A DNA stretch of 64,000 nt from positions 310,001-374,000 of the forward strand of contig NZ_CP009552.1 of assembly GCF_000789255.1 (NCBI RefSeq), given 5' to 3'. Shown here in pieces: positions 53,575 through 61,391 of this stretch (the first letter of the stretch is position 1; every line of letters starts with the position of its first letter). The translations under genes were made by a program, and so were the position numbers. Origin of the DNA: Geoglobus acetivorans (GTDB lineage: Archaea; Halobacteriota; Archaeoglobi; Archaeoglobales; Archaeoglobaceae). Below the pieces are notes generated by a model, which did no database searches, was not told the DNA's origin, and saw only the letters and a list, made by a program, of their open reading frames with translations.

Positions 53575-53639
53575 GGGTCATGCTGACAGTAATCATAGAT
53601 GGCGTGAACAGAAGTGTTTACGAAAAACTGAAGTTCTGA
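53571..53639 (+). CDS. Possible 22-residue small ORF after DUF554
   Basis: The ATG overlaps the DUF554 stop codon (ATGA) and encodes MRVMLTVIIDGVNRSVYEKL plus Lys-Phe before TGA. Re-initiation at the stop codon is a normal mode of coupling in this genome, which is the only support. The hydrophobic-then-charged composition is not a signature of any family I recognise. It could be a remnant of a longer gene or chance. Confidence 0.25.
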   Translation: MRVMLTVIIDGVNRSVYEKLKF

Positions 53640-53698
53640 AAATTGCAACCCGTGAATTTGAGAAAAAAATTGAAATAAATTTGAAAGTTGAGATTCTG

Positions 53699-55210
53699 TC
53701 AGTTCTCTCTTTTACGCCGTCCTGTCATGTATATTCCCAGCAGGGCGGCAATCGCAGTTATTGCACTCACCACTCCAAATCCTGGCGTCGATTCTGCTTC
53801 TCTCTCTGCACTCTCTGCATTAGCCTTCGGTGTGGCTTTACCCTCTTCTGCCAGTGTTTTGATGTTCTCTATCTTCTTCTGTGTGTCGTACCATGCTATC
53901 ATCCTGCCGTACTTGTCCATGACCGTGTCAACGATACCGCTCCAGTGGGCAAAGTCGTAACCCATCATCGAGGCACCCATCTTCCATCTCCTGCCATCGT
54001 GGTGCCAGATGTAGTACCACATGAGTTCAGGATACTCGTCCAGCGGGTTGCTCTTGTCTGCAAGCCCCTCGTCGTAGATTTTCTGTAGGAATTCCTTTGC
54101 CGACTTGGCAACTACATTGTAGTCCTGAACCGACTGATCAAATTCCACAAAGTATCTGTCAACCCATGAAGGTGAGTGGCACCCTCTGCATACCTTCTTC
54201 ATCTCCTCCCTGTTCTGACTGGCTTTTTCCCCGTCCGGCTTGGCCTTGCCCACAGGCACGAGATTGGACGGATACCACTGAGGAGTGCTTATTGCAGGCT
54301 GCAGTTCCCAGTAGAGCCTCTCTCCAACGTCGTGGGTCGTTCTGGCTCCATTGAACCCACTCATGTGGCAGACCGCACATGTCGGTGCAGGAGTGTTCTC
54401 AGGCGTTAATCTCTCCTCTTTCAGGAAGCTGTGGTTCTCGAGGCTGTAGTAAATATTTCCGTGCTTGCTCTCCTCATATATCTCAATCTGCGGGTGGTCA
54501 GGACCGAGATGGCACTGCCCACACGTTTCAGGCTTTCTCGCCTCAGCCCTGTCAAATTTGTGCCTTGTGTGGCATGCGGAACAGCTCCCCAGACTGCCGT
54601 CGGGGTTCATCCTGCCAATGCCGTTGTTGGGCCATCCCTTGACAATCTTTCCGTCCTTGACAATCACAGCACTGCCATGACAGCCCTCACAGTTCAGCGT
54701 GTTCTTGTAGCCATCAATCTCGTCGAGAAGTCCCACCCTGTCGAGAATGCCAGATGCTGGGAAAAGGGCTGAGACCGTGTTGCCCATGTGTTCGTATGGG
54801 TCCTCTGCAAGAAAGACGTCGTTCGTAGGAGCCTCGCCTTCCTTAACAAGGCCCTTTGAGATAACATCCCTGTACCATAGCTTGTAGGGGCCTATGAGTG
54901 CAGTCCAGGCGTGTTTGCTCCTCATGAACTCCTCGTACTCCTTCGGGTGGCACTTCTGGCAGTGCAGTGGTGAGACAACAGGGGTTATTCTGTAGCCATT
55001 GTGGTTAATAACGCTTGGATCGTTTATACCCTTAATCTCACCGTGACAGTCCAGGCATGTAACTCCTGCCTTTGCCATTGCAGAATCCTCGTACTGGCTG
55101 ACTATTCCAGGAGTTACGGATTTGTGGCAGCCAATACAGGGCTCTTCTGCAGATACAATTGCTGTCAATGCCATTATGGCTATAAGAGCAGACAGTATTG
55201 CCCTCTTCAA
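53699..55210 (-). CDS. Surface-anchored eight-haem c-type cytochrome, HAO-like
   Basis: About 503 residues. A signal peptide (KRAILSALIAIMALTAIVSA) precedes eight CxxCH haem sites (CIGCH, CLDCH, CQKCH, CEGCH, CSACH, CGQCH, CAVCH, CRGCH). The number and spacing and the conserved MWYYIWHHDGRRWKMGASMMGYD segment fit octahaem hydroxylamine-oxidoreductase/eHAO-like cytochromes. The C-terminus TPGFGVVSAITAIAALLGIYMTGRRKR is a PGF-CTERM signal for archaeosortase anchoring. The role could be extracellular electron transfer or N-compound reduction. The start is TTG 55210, since GGAGGTGA lies five bases upstream; GTG 55219 is an alternative. Confidence 0.82.
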   Translation of the reverse strand: MKRAILSALIAIMALTAIVSAEEPCIGCHKSVTPGIVSQYEDSAMAKAGVTCLDCHGEIKGINDPSVINHNGYRITPVVSPLHCQKCHPKEYEEFMRSKHAWTALIGPYKLWYRDVISKGLVKEGEAPTNDVFLAEDPYEHMGNTVSALFPASGILDRVGLLDEIDGYKNTLNCEGCHGSAVIVKDGKIVKGWPNNGIGRMNPDGSLGSCSACHTRHKFDRAEARKPETCGQCHLGPDHPQIEIYEESKHGNIYYSLENHSFLKEERLTPENTPAPTCAVCHMSGFNGARTTHDVGERLYWELQPAISTPQWYPSNLVPVGKAKPDGEKASQNREEMKKVCRGCHSPSWVDRYFVEFDQSVQDYNVVAKSAKEFLQKIYDEGLADKSNPLDEYPELMWYYIWHHDGRRWKMGASMMGYDFAHWSGIVDTVMDKYGRMIAWYDTQKKIENIKTLAEEGKATPKANAESAEREAESTPGFGVVSAITAIAALLGIYMTGRRKREN

Positions 55211-55219
55211 TTCTCTCAC

Positions 55220-55336
55220 CTCCGGTGAACAATAGTCTGCTATGGTTTTAAAATTTACGATAATTTAGTTAATTAAAAACGAAATCTCGTAAAAACCCGT
55301 AAAATATTTATAAGCGTTGCTTCAAATTCACTGTCT
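55220..55336. promoter_or_regulatory. Divergent promoter region of the cytochrome and its neighbouring regulator
   Basis: AAATTTTAAAACC (around 55240-55252, minus strand) and AAATATTTATAAGCG (55302-55316, plus strand) are TATA-like boxes for the two genes. Between them lies ACGAAATCTCGT (55279-55290), a 12-bp imperfect palindrome (10 of 12 symmetric), followed by two CGTAAAA copies (from 55288 and 55298). This is a plausible operator for the HTH protein next door. Confidence 0.4.
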
Positions 55337-55975
55337 GTGCCTGTCTCCCTGACAGATAAAGAGCTAAAAATAATCTCAATTCTGAAAAGTGGCAGTAAAA
55401 TGAGTGCAGGGGACATTAAAAGGGTCTTTGAGAGCAGAGGTGAACAAATCCCATATACAACGATATCCTCAGCTCTTGAGAAGCTTTATTCAGAAAAAAT
55501 TCTCGACCGGGTGGAAGTAAGGTCAAGGGGGAAATACGGGAAAAAGTATCTGTATTATCTGAGCGAGGACTTCACTTCTGTGGATAATCTTGGTCCAGTG
55601 GCAGATATGGTTAAAAGTCTTTTTTCGGCCATTGATGGGGTTCATTCGAGCGATTCCGTGGCATTTGTAGATCGGAATGGGATTCTGACGTTGCTCTATG
55701 GCAACGGCCGGATTATTAACGACAGTGGAGTAATTGGTAAGAGAGTTGACAGTTTCCATTCTGGAGTAACGGCAAAGTTCGTCAGACAGATTTTTGAGGA
55801 GCTGAAAAGCAAAAAGAGAGATTTTTTCAGGAGAGTCGTTAATTTCGAGGGCAGGAATTATGAAAAGTATTACTGCGGAGTTTGGTCCTCTGATGGTGAG
55901 TTTCTTGGAGTTCTGGTTATAACGAAGGTCGAGGGGAATGCGGAGAAGCTTCCGCGCGAGATTATGTACCCGTGA
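55337..55975 (+). CDS. Winged-helix regulator with C-terminal sensory domain
   Basis: 212 residues from a GTG start that lies about 26 bp after AAATATTTATAAG (leaderless). Residues ~1-80 are a BlaI/PadR-like winged helix (MSAGDIKRVFESRGEQIPYTTISSALEKLYSEKILDRV...GKYGKKYLYYL). Residues ~85-212 (FVDRNGILTLLYGNGRIINDSGVIGKRVDSFHSG...EGRNYEKYYCGVWSSDGEFLGVLVITKVEG) resemble PAS or heme/ligand-binding domains used with archaeal regulators. It diverges from the eight-haem cytochrome gene and could control it in response to redox or an electron acceptor. Ligand unknown. Confidence 0.72.
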   Translation: MPVSLTDKELKIISILKSGSKMSAGDIKRVFESRGEQIPYTTISSALEKLYSEKILDRVEVRSRGKYGKKYLYYLSEDFTSVDNLGPVADMVKSLFSAIDGVHSSDSVAFVDRNGILTLLYGNGRIINDSGVIGKRVDSFHSGVTAKFVRQIFEELKSKKRDFFRRVVNFEGRNYEKYYCGVWSSDGEFLGVLVITKVEGNAEKLPREIMYP

Positions 55976-56037
55976 AGCAATTTCTCTTTAAACTCTGGCC
56001 AGTTTTGCAGGCACCCTTTTTGAACAATCACGCCTGG

Positions 56038-56805
56038 TTAGATTTCCTCTATGAGCTGATGGGCTGGTGTGAACAGTCTTTTCTTGATCAGGTATGTTGC
56101 ATAAACTGCTGCGACAATACCTGAGCTGATGATCATGAAGAATATGGCTATCTGGTAGACCGTAGCAGTTACTGGGTTGATTCCGGCCATGAGCATTCCA
56201 GTCATCGCACCGGGGATGAATATTATGCCAAGAGTCCTCATGTTGTCTATGCTCGGTATAAGAGCAGATTTTATTGAAATTCTTTCATACTGCTCCATTG
56301 CCAGCTGGGCAGTGGCGCCGAGAGCAAGCATGGCCTCAATCCTGTTTCTGTTGTTTCTGACCTCACTCAAGAGCCTGTTGAGCGTCAGTGAGCAAATGTT
56401 CATCGCATTACCAAACGCCATGCCTGCGAGTGGGATAACGAACTCCGGTTTCAGAGGTATCACCCTGAGGGCAGTCATAACTGCAAGTGATACTGCGGCA
56501 CCCACTGCAATGCTCGGTGTGGTTATCCACACCGCACCCGGTATGCCAACTCTCTTGGCGGAGGTGTAACCAGCAAGCAGAGCCATGGCGATGAATATTG
56601 GTATGGCGAAAGCGGGCCATACCGGTGATGTGAAGACGTATGTGAGCACTGCTGAAAGAATCATGAGCTGGACCAGACCCCTCAAAGCGGCGGATGAAAA
56701 ATCCATGGCTATTCCGATTTTTCTGAGGTACGACACGGTTATGACAAGGATTGCAAGGGTTGAAGCGGAGATGAGCCTGACCAGAGGTTCAGCGTACATA
56801 TACAT
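56038..56805 (-). CDS. FetB-type (UPF0014) ABC exporter membrane protein
   Basis: 255 residues with about seven membrane segments. GLVQLMILSAVLTYVFT and PLAGMAFGNAMNICSLTLNRLLSEVRNNRNRIEAMLALGATAQLAM are the conserved motifs of the FetB/YbbM family, the permease of an iron-exporting ABC system. The start ATG at 56805 follows GGGGAG and overlaps the ATPase stop; an ATG two codons on is an alternative. With the ATPase it should pump iron or another metal out of the cell. Confidence 0.85.
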   Translation of the reverse strand: MYMYAEPLVRLISASTLAILVITVSYLRKIGIAMDFSSAALRGLVQLMILSAVLTYVFTSPVWPAFAIPIFIAMALLAGYTSAKRVGIPGAVWITTPSIAVGAAVSLAVMTALRVIPLKPEFVIPLAGMAFGNAMNICSLTLNRLLSEVRNNRNRIEAMLALGATAQLAMEQYERISIKSALIPSIDNMRTLGIIFIPGAMTGMLMAGINPVTATVYQIAIFFMIISSGIVAAVYATYLIKKRLFTPAHQLIEEI

Positions 56806-57472
56806 CTCCCCACGACACTCTTCCGGGCACGTTAATTGCAACGATTCTGCCAGCCTTCATAACTGCAACTCTGTCTCCAATCCTTTTTGCCTGCTCGACG
56901 TCATGGGTTACCCATAAAACCGTCAGCTCTCTTGCCCTCACCAGTTTTAATATAAGGTTTTCAATTTTTCTTGCATTTTCAGGGTCTAATGAGGCCGTAG
57001 GCTCATCGAGAAGCAGAATTTCGGGTTTTAATGCCAGAGTTCTCGCTATAGCAACCCTCTGCTGCTCACCACCACTGAGCTTGCCCGCATCTTCATCGAG
57101 GAGGTCACCAATACCGATTTCTGCGGCCAGCTTTTCAACAGTCCATTCTATGCTCCCATCTTTGCTAAAATGTTTGAGACCCCAGGCGATGTTTTCTCTG
57201 ACACTCCCTTCGAACATTACCGGAAACTGAGAGACCATTCCTACGATTCTCCTCAATCTGATAGGATCGTAATCTCTGATGGATATACCATCTATCAGTA
57301 TCTCTCCATCATCAATTTCTGTCAATCTGTTGATGCATCTCAGAAGCGTTGATTTGCCGCTGCCTGATGGCCCGGCGATTACCATGACTTCTTTTTTTGC
57401 CACCGTTAGATTGACACCCCTCAGGATTTCTTTCCCCTTTATGTTTTTCCTCACATTCAGTAGCTCGATCAT
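56789..57472 (-). CDS. FetA-type ABC transporter ATPase
   Basis: 227 residues. Walker A GPSGSGKST, Q-loop region, signature LSGGEQQRVAIARTLA, Walker B LLLDEPTASLD and the H-loop WVTHD are complete, so it should hydrolyse ATP. Paired with the UPF0014 permease (17-bp overlap), it is the FetAB-type metal exporter ATPase. Its start overlaps the PadR-like gene's stop (ATGA), giving a regulator-ATPase-permease operon. Confidence 0.88.
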   Translation of the reverse strand: MIELLNVRKNIKGKEILRGVNLTVAKKEVMVIAGPSGSGKSTLLRCINRLTEIDDGEILIDGISIRDYDPIRLRRIVGMVSQFPVMFEGSVRENIAWGLKHFSKDGSIEWTVEKLAAEIGIGDLLDEDAGKLSGGEQQRVAIARTLALKPEILLLDEPTASLDPENARKIENLILKLVRARELTVLWVTHDVEQAKRIGDRVAVMKAGRIVAINVPGRVSWGDVYVR

Positions 57473-57768
57473 TCCAGTACCTCGCTGAAAAGCTCTTTGA
57501 TCTTATTTTTGGCAATTTCGAGCATTTTTGATCCATCTTCTGTGGTTCTGTACACTTTTCTCACTTTTCCACTCACAACGATTTTTCTTGACTGGAGCAG
57601 TCCATCTCTCTCCATTTCGTGAAGTATTGGGTAGAGTGTTCCGGGACTTAGGGAGTAACCGTGTCTCTCAAGCTCTCTCATCATCCATGCCCCGTATATT
57701 TCTCCCTTCGATGCGTGGTACAGGATGTGTATCCTCACAAAACTGAGGAAAAGTTTTCGTTCAAGCAA
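57469..57768 (-). CDS. PadR-family transcriptional regulator
   Basis: 99 residues with a TTG start at 57768 preceded by AAGGTGAT three bases upstream. RIHILYHASKGEIYGAWMMRELERHGYSLSPGTLYPILHEMERDGLLQSRKIVVSGKVRKVYRTTEDG is a PadR-type winged helix; a short C-terminal helix probably dimerises. It is the first gene of the FetAB operon. A perfect inverted repeat lies between TATA-like box and start, the position expected for autorepression. Confidence 0.82.
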   Translation of the reverse strand: MLERKLFLSFVRIHILYHASKGEIYGAWMMRELERHGYSLSPGTLYPILHEMERDGLLQSRKIVVSGKVRKVYRTTEDGSKMLEIAKNKIKELFSEVLE

Positions 57769-57783
57769 GGTATCACCTTCCGT

Positions 57784-57798
57784 TATCGACTTTCGATA
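57784..57798. promoter_or_regulatory. Perfect inverted repeat, probable PadR operator
   Basis: TATCGA-CTT-TCGATA, 6-bp arms with a 3-bp centre, immediately upstream of the regulator's SD site (57772-57779). A TATA-like CATTTATTTAC lies at about 57800-57812 on the minus strand, so a bound protein would block transcription of the FetAB operon. Confidence 0.55.
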
Positions 57799-57925
57799 TT
57801 GAGTAAATAAATGTTTCCTGCCGTAATGTGTTACAAAAATGAGGTCTTGCAAGGTGCACCAGATAGCTATATCCGGATTACATCAGACTCATTCTGTCGG
57901 CTTCTCTGCTGATGCAGTGGATCAA

Positions 57926-58399
57926 TTATCTTTCTGGAGTGCAGCAATCTTCCGATGGGGTTTCAGGAATGGCTGCCCGGGCGTCTTCCGCTTTGGCTCT
58001 GGTTTCGAGGATCTTATTTATAAAGTTCGTATAATTGGGTTTGCAGCACCTCCCTGACGGGTTTGTGATAAGACAATGCCCTCCGTTTCCTATTCCTGTC
58101 ATTCTTTCCACCTCCTCAACGCTCCTCGCCCCTCTATCTATCGCTTCAATTACATCTTCCTCTGTAACCTGCTTGCAGTAGCACAGCGGCTTTGGTGAGC
58201 CTTTCTCCTTGAAAAACACCTTTGTTTTCACTTCTTTAACTGTGAATGTGACCTTTCGGCTGAAATACACGACATCGCAATCCGGGTTCGGGCAGAAGTG
58301 GAAGTCATCGTCTATAAGGTGCCAGTATTCGGGATCGAGGTGGTTACCGAGCGTTATTTTCTTCACCTTCCAGCCTTTCGTTCCGCAAACGCACTTCAT
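57926..58399 (-). CDS. CopZ-like Zn/[2Fe-2S] protein without metal-chaperone domain
   Basis: 157 residues. The N-terminal part resembles the Archaeoglobus CopZ N-terminal domain, with Cys/His ligands for zinc (MKCVCGTKGW, FHFCPNPDC) and a BFD-type [2Fe-2S] site (CYCKQVTEEDVIEAIDRGA...GRCCKPNY; Cys73, 75, 118 and 119 candidate ligands). The usual C-terminal heavy-metal-associated MxCxxC domain is missing; instead the end carries DCCTPE. It could be a redox or iron-release protein (bacterioferredoxin-like) rather than a copper chaperone. It lies upstream of the FetAB operon in the same orientation. Confidence 0.7.
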   Translation of the reverse strand: MKCVCGTKGWKVKKITLGNHLDPEYWHLIDDDFHFCPNPDCDVVYFSRKVTFTVKEVKTKVFFKEKGSPKPLCYCKQVTEEDVIEAIDRGARSVEEVERMTGIGNGGHCLITNPSGRCCKPNYTNFINKILETRAKAEDARAAIPETPSEDCCTPER

Positions 58400-58498
58400 C
58401 CTGCCACCTCTTCTGTACTGTCTGACTCAACAGTTTTTAAGGATTTATCAGCATGTTTTTTTATATTCTGTTCGTGCTGGTGATGGGTTGAGGGACTC

Positions 58499-58585
58499 AT
58501 GTCTGCTGAAAATCTTGGTCAGAACTGCATCGGTCTGGATGGTGCCGGTTGTCCGGATGGAACATCCGATTCTGTAAAACCATAA
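58499..58585 (+). CDS. Possible 28-residue two-cysteine peptide upstream of leuA
   Basis: ATG at 58499 with GAGGG four bases upstream and a TATA-like TTTATATTC (about 58458-58466) before it. The peptide contains NCIGLDGAGCPDGTSDS and ends just before the leuA TATA box. The codons are uninterrupted for 28 residues. It is too short for family assignment; with only two Leu codons it is a poor candidate for a leucine attenuator. Low confidence. Confidence 0.25.
   Translation: MSAENLGQNCIGLDGAGCPDGTSDSVKP
58554..58568. promoter_or_regulatory. Perfect inverted repeat upstream of the leuA promoter
   Basis: CGGATG-GAA-CATCCG, two 6-bp arms with a 3-bp centre, about 15-20 bp upstream of the leuA TATA-like box. 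An activator or repressor site is conceivable. It also lies inside the possible small ORF (58499-58585), so it may be a chance structure of coding sequence. Confidence 0.3.
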
Positions 58586-58596
58586 GTTTTTATTAA
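58582..58596 (+). promoter_or_regulatory. TATA-like box of leuA
   Basis: TAAGTTTTTATTAAG lies about 26 bp before the leuA ATG at 58616, with no SD site in between, so leuA is probably leaderless. Confidence 0.45.
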
Positions 58597-58615
58597 GAAA
58601 CCCCGATTGGGAACC

Positions 58616-60109
58616 ATGCGCACTGTCACCATATATGACACCACTCTCAGGGATGGAGAGCAGATGCCGGGTATCTCTTTTCCCAAAAGTTACAAGATTC
58701 AGATAGCCAAGCAGCTTGACAAACTTGGGGTTGATGTTATTGAAGCTGGTTTTCCCGCCGCAACACAGGGAGAGTTTGAGGCGGTAAGGGAAATAGCGAA
58801 CCTTGGACTTAACGCCAGAATCAGCGGACTGGCGAGGCTCGTAAATGAGGACATCGACAGGGCGATTCAGGCTGATGTTGATATGGTTCACATATTCATC
58901 TCAACTTCAAAAATTCAGATTGAACATACCGTTAAGAAGACCAGAGAAGAAATCGTTGAGATGGCCGTTGAGGGCGTGGAATATATAAAATCACATGGCG
59001 TTGAATGCATGTTTTCTGCAATGGACGCCACAAGAACTGAGGTCGAATACCTGAAAACGATTTACAAGGCTGTTGAGGATGCTGGCGTTGATATAGTCAA
59101 CGTTCCCGATACGGTTGGAGTTGCGACACCATTTTCAATGTATGAACTGATCTCAGAGCTTAAAAAGGCTCTTGAAGTTCCCGTGGATGTGCACTGCCAC
59201 AATGACCTCGGTCTGGCCGTGGCGAATACCTACGCAGCCGTTAAAGCCGGGGCGGATCAGGTACAGGTTACGATAAATGGTATTGGAGAGAGAGCAGGAA
59301 ATGCGAGCCTTGCGGATGTTGTTATACTGATAAAAGCGGTTGAGGGACTTGATACCAACATAAAAACCGAATACCTCGTTGAGACTGCAAGGCTGATCGA
59401 GAGGCTTACCGGAATCAAACTTCCTCCAAACACCCCTATAGTTGGGGACAATGCATTCAGTCATGAAAGTGGAATTCACGCCCATGGTGTGCTGAGCGAG
59501 GCAACGACCTTTGAGCCGGGAATCGTAACTCCTGAAATGGTTGGACACAGGAGGCGGATTGTCGTCGGAAAGCATGCCGGAAGGCACCAGATCAAGAAAC
59601 TGCTTGAAGATGCCGGATATGCTGTCGGTGATGATGTCCTCACGAAGATTGTGGATAAGGTAAAGGAGCTTGGAGATAAGGGCAAGAAGATAACAGATCT
59701 GGACGTTATAACCCTCGCCGAAGTTCTGATGGGTGAGGTCAGGAAGGAAGAGAGAGTCATACAGCTGGACGAGGCGACGGTAATTACAGGAAACAGGATC
59801 ACACCAACAGCCGTGATAAATGCTGATGTCAACGGTGAGAAAAAGATAACCTCTGCAATAGGGGTTGGACCGGTTGATGCGGCTTTGAGGGCTGTTGCCG
59901 AGCTTGTGGGAAAACAGATAAGGATAACTGAGTTCAGGATGGACGCAATAACCGGAGGGAGCGACGCTCTTGCGGAGGTGTATGTGACTGTTGAAGACGA
60001 GGAGGGAAGAAGCTTCACCTCGAGAGGGGCAGGAGCCGACATAGTTATGGCGAGCGTGGATGCCGTCATAAACGCGGTGAACTATCTGATGAAAATGAGG
60101 AACAGATGA
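58616..60109 (+). CDS. leuA: 2-Isopropylmalate synthase family enzyme
   Basis: Condenses acetyl-CoA with a 2-oxo acid, in leucine synthesis. 497 residues. [13 protein letters not shown] opens the TIM barrel, with the metal-binding [15 protein letters not shown] and GERAGNASL motifs. The C-terminal ~130 residues form the regulatory domain ([36 protein letters not shown]). Archaeal paralogues include citramalate and (R)-homocitrate synthases, so leuA versus cimA is not fully settled by the motifs. ATG at 58616. The gene overlaps tatD by 4 bp and heads the operon leading to mfnD. Confidence 0.87.
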   Translation: MRTVTIYDTTLRDGEQMPGISFPKSYKIQIAKQLDKLGVDVIEAGFPAATQGEFEAVREIANLGLNARISGLARLVNEDIDRAIQADVDMVHIFISTSKIQIEHTVKKTREEIVEMAVEGVEYIKSHGVECMFSAMDATRTEVEYLKTIYKAVEDAGVDIVNVPDTVGVATPFSMYELISELKKALEVPVDVHCHNDLGLAVANTYAAVKAGADQVQVTINGIGERAGNASLADVVILIKAVEGLDTNIKTEYLVETARLIERLTGIKLPPNTPIVGDNAFSHESGIHAHGVLSEATTFEPGIVTPEMVGHRRRIVVGKHAGRHQIKKLLEDAGYAVGDDVLTKIVDKVKELGDKGKKITDLDVITLAEVLMGEVRKEERVIQLDEATVITGNRITPTAVINADVNGEKKITSAIGVGPVDAALRAVAELVGKQIRITEFRMDAITGGSDALAEVYVTVEDEEGRSFTSRGAGADIVMASVDAVINAVNYLMKMRNR

Positions 60110-60855
60110 TGGAGTTGGCAGACATACACAGCCACCTGAATTTCGGCAATTTCAAAAAGGACAGGGATGAGGTGATAAGAAGGGCGAAAATTGCAGGGCT
60201 ATCTTTTATCATCGATTCCGGTTTCGATTACGGTTCAAATGAAAAATCCCTCATCATTTCGAATGAGTACGAGGGCTATGTCTTTTCGACTCTCGGTTTT
60301 TCCCCAAACAGGATTGGGAAGTCTGACTACAGGTATGTTACCGGTCAGATTTCGGAGAATCTGGACAGCGTAGTGGGGATTGGTGAAATAGGGATCGATC
60401 TGAAAAAGGCACAGGCTGATTATGAAACGCAGAAAGAAATATTTCTCCATTTTCTTGAGCTGGCTGAGGAGTTTGAGAAACCTGCAGTTATCCACGCAAG
60501 GAAAGCTGAGGAGAAGGTGTTTGAGCTTCTGAAGGGCAGGGATGTTGTGGCGGTTTTTCACTGCTATACTGGGAGTGAAAAGCTTGCCGGGAGGATTGTG
60601 GATGCAGGGATGTACATCTCACTCTCCACACTCATCTGTTATTCTGAAAATGTCCAGAGGGTTGCTGAGGTGGTGGAGCCTGAAAACGTGATGTTTGAAA
60701 CAGATAGTCCTTTTCTCTCTCCTCTTAAGGGCAGAAATGAGCCTGCAAACGTGCAGCTTGCATATCAGAAATTTGCGGAAATCAAGAACATGAGTGTGGA
60801 TGAGGTAGCCATTAAACTTATAAAAAATGCAAGAAATGTATTCAATATAGTTTGA
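60106..60855 (+). CDS. TatD-family metal-dependent hydrolase
   Basis: 249 residues. HSHLNF (H-x-H), GIGEIGID with the Glu, [17 protein letters not shown] and [10 protein letters not shown] give the conserved metal ligands of the TatD DNase family. Members act as nucleases or in tRNA and protein quality control. ATG overlaps the leuA stop (ATGA). Followed after 32 bp by the NYN gene. Confidence 0.85.
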   Translation: MMELADIHSHLNFGNFKKDRDEVIRRAKIAGLSFIIDSGFDYGSNEKSLIISNEYEGYVFSTLGFSPNRIGKSDYRYVTGQISENLDSVVGIGEIGIDLKKAQADYETQKEIFLHFLELAEEFEKPAVIHARKAEEKVFELLKGRDVVAVFHCYTGSEKLAGRIVDAGMYISLSTLICYSENVQRVAEVVEPENVMFETDSPFLSPLKGRNEPANVQLAYQKFAEIKNMSVDEVAIKLIKNARNVFNIV

Positions 60856-60887
60856 TGTTGCATCCATGGCATCGATTGGTGGTGATT

Positions 60888-61391
60888 ATGGCGATAAAGT
60901 CCACACTGAGTGTGTCGAAGATTCAGAAGTTTAAGAAGATACTTTCGTCAAGAAAAGAGGGTAAAAAACGGATTGGTGTTCTGGTCGATGGTCCTAATGT
61001 TCTGAGAAAAGAGTTCAATCTTAATCTAAAAGAAATACGGGATATTCTTTCTGAGTACGGGGATATAAAGATTGCAAAGACGTTTCTGAATCAGTATGCT
61101 GGAGAGAAGCTGGTTGAGGCTATTGAGAATCAGGGTTTCGAGCCGATAATAACCTCTGGAGACGTTGACGTGAGGATGGCCGTCGAGGCCATGGAGATAA
61201 TCTACAACGATTCCATTGATGTCCTTGCTCTTGTTACGAGAGATGCGGATTTCAAGGCGGTCCTCAAAAAGGCCATGGAACTGGGTAAGGAGACCATAAT
61301 CATAGGTTTTGAGCCAGGTTTTTCAGCTGCTCTCAAGAACTCGGCAGATATTGCCATAGTTCTGAATGAGGACGAATATGAGGAAGAGTAA
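60888..61391 (+). CDS. NYN-domain (PIN-like) putative ribonuclease
   Basis: 167 residues from ATG 60888, which has GGTGGTGAT immediately upstream. IGVLVDGPNVLRK holds the first conserved Asp/Asn pair, and VLALVTRDADFKAVL, with VDVRMAVEAMEI before it, provides the remaining acidic residues of the NYN/PIN active site. Such proteins are metal-dependent ribonucleases in RNA processing. It overlaps mfnD by 14 bp. The RNA target is unknown. Confidence 0.83.
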   Translation: MAIKSTLSVSKIQKFKKILSSRKEGKKRIGVLVDGPNVLRKEFNLNLKEIRDILSEYGDIKIAKTFLNQYAGEKLVEAIENQGFEPIITSGDVDVRMAVEAMEIIYNDSIDVLALVTRDADFKAVLKKAMELGKETIIIGFEPGFSAALKNSADIAIVLNEDEYEEE

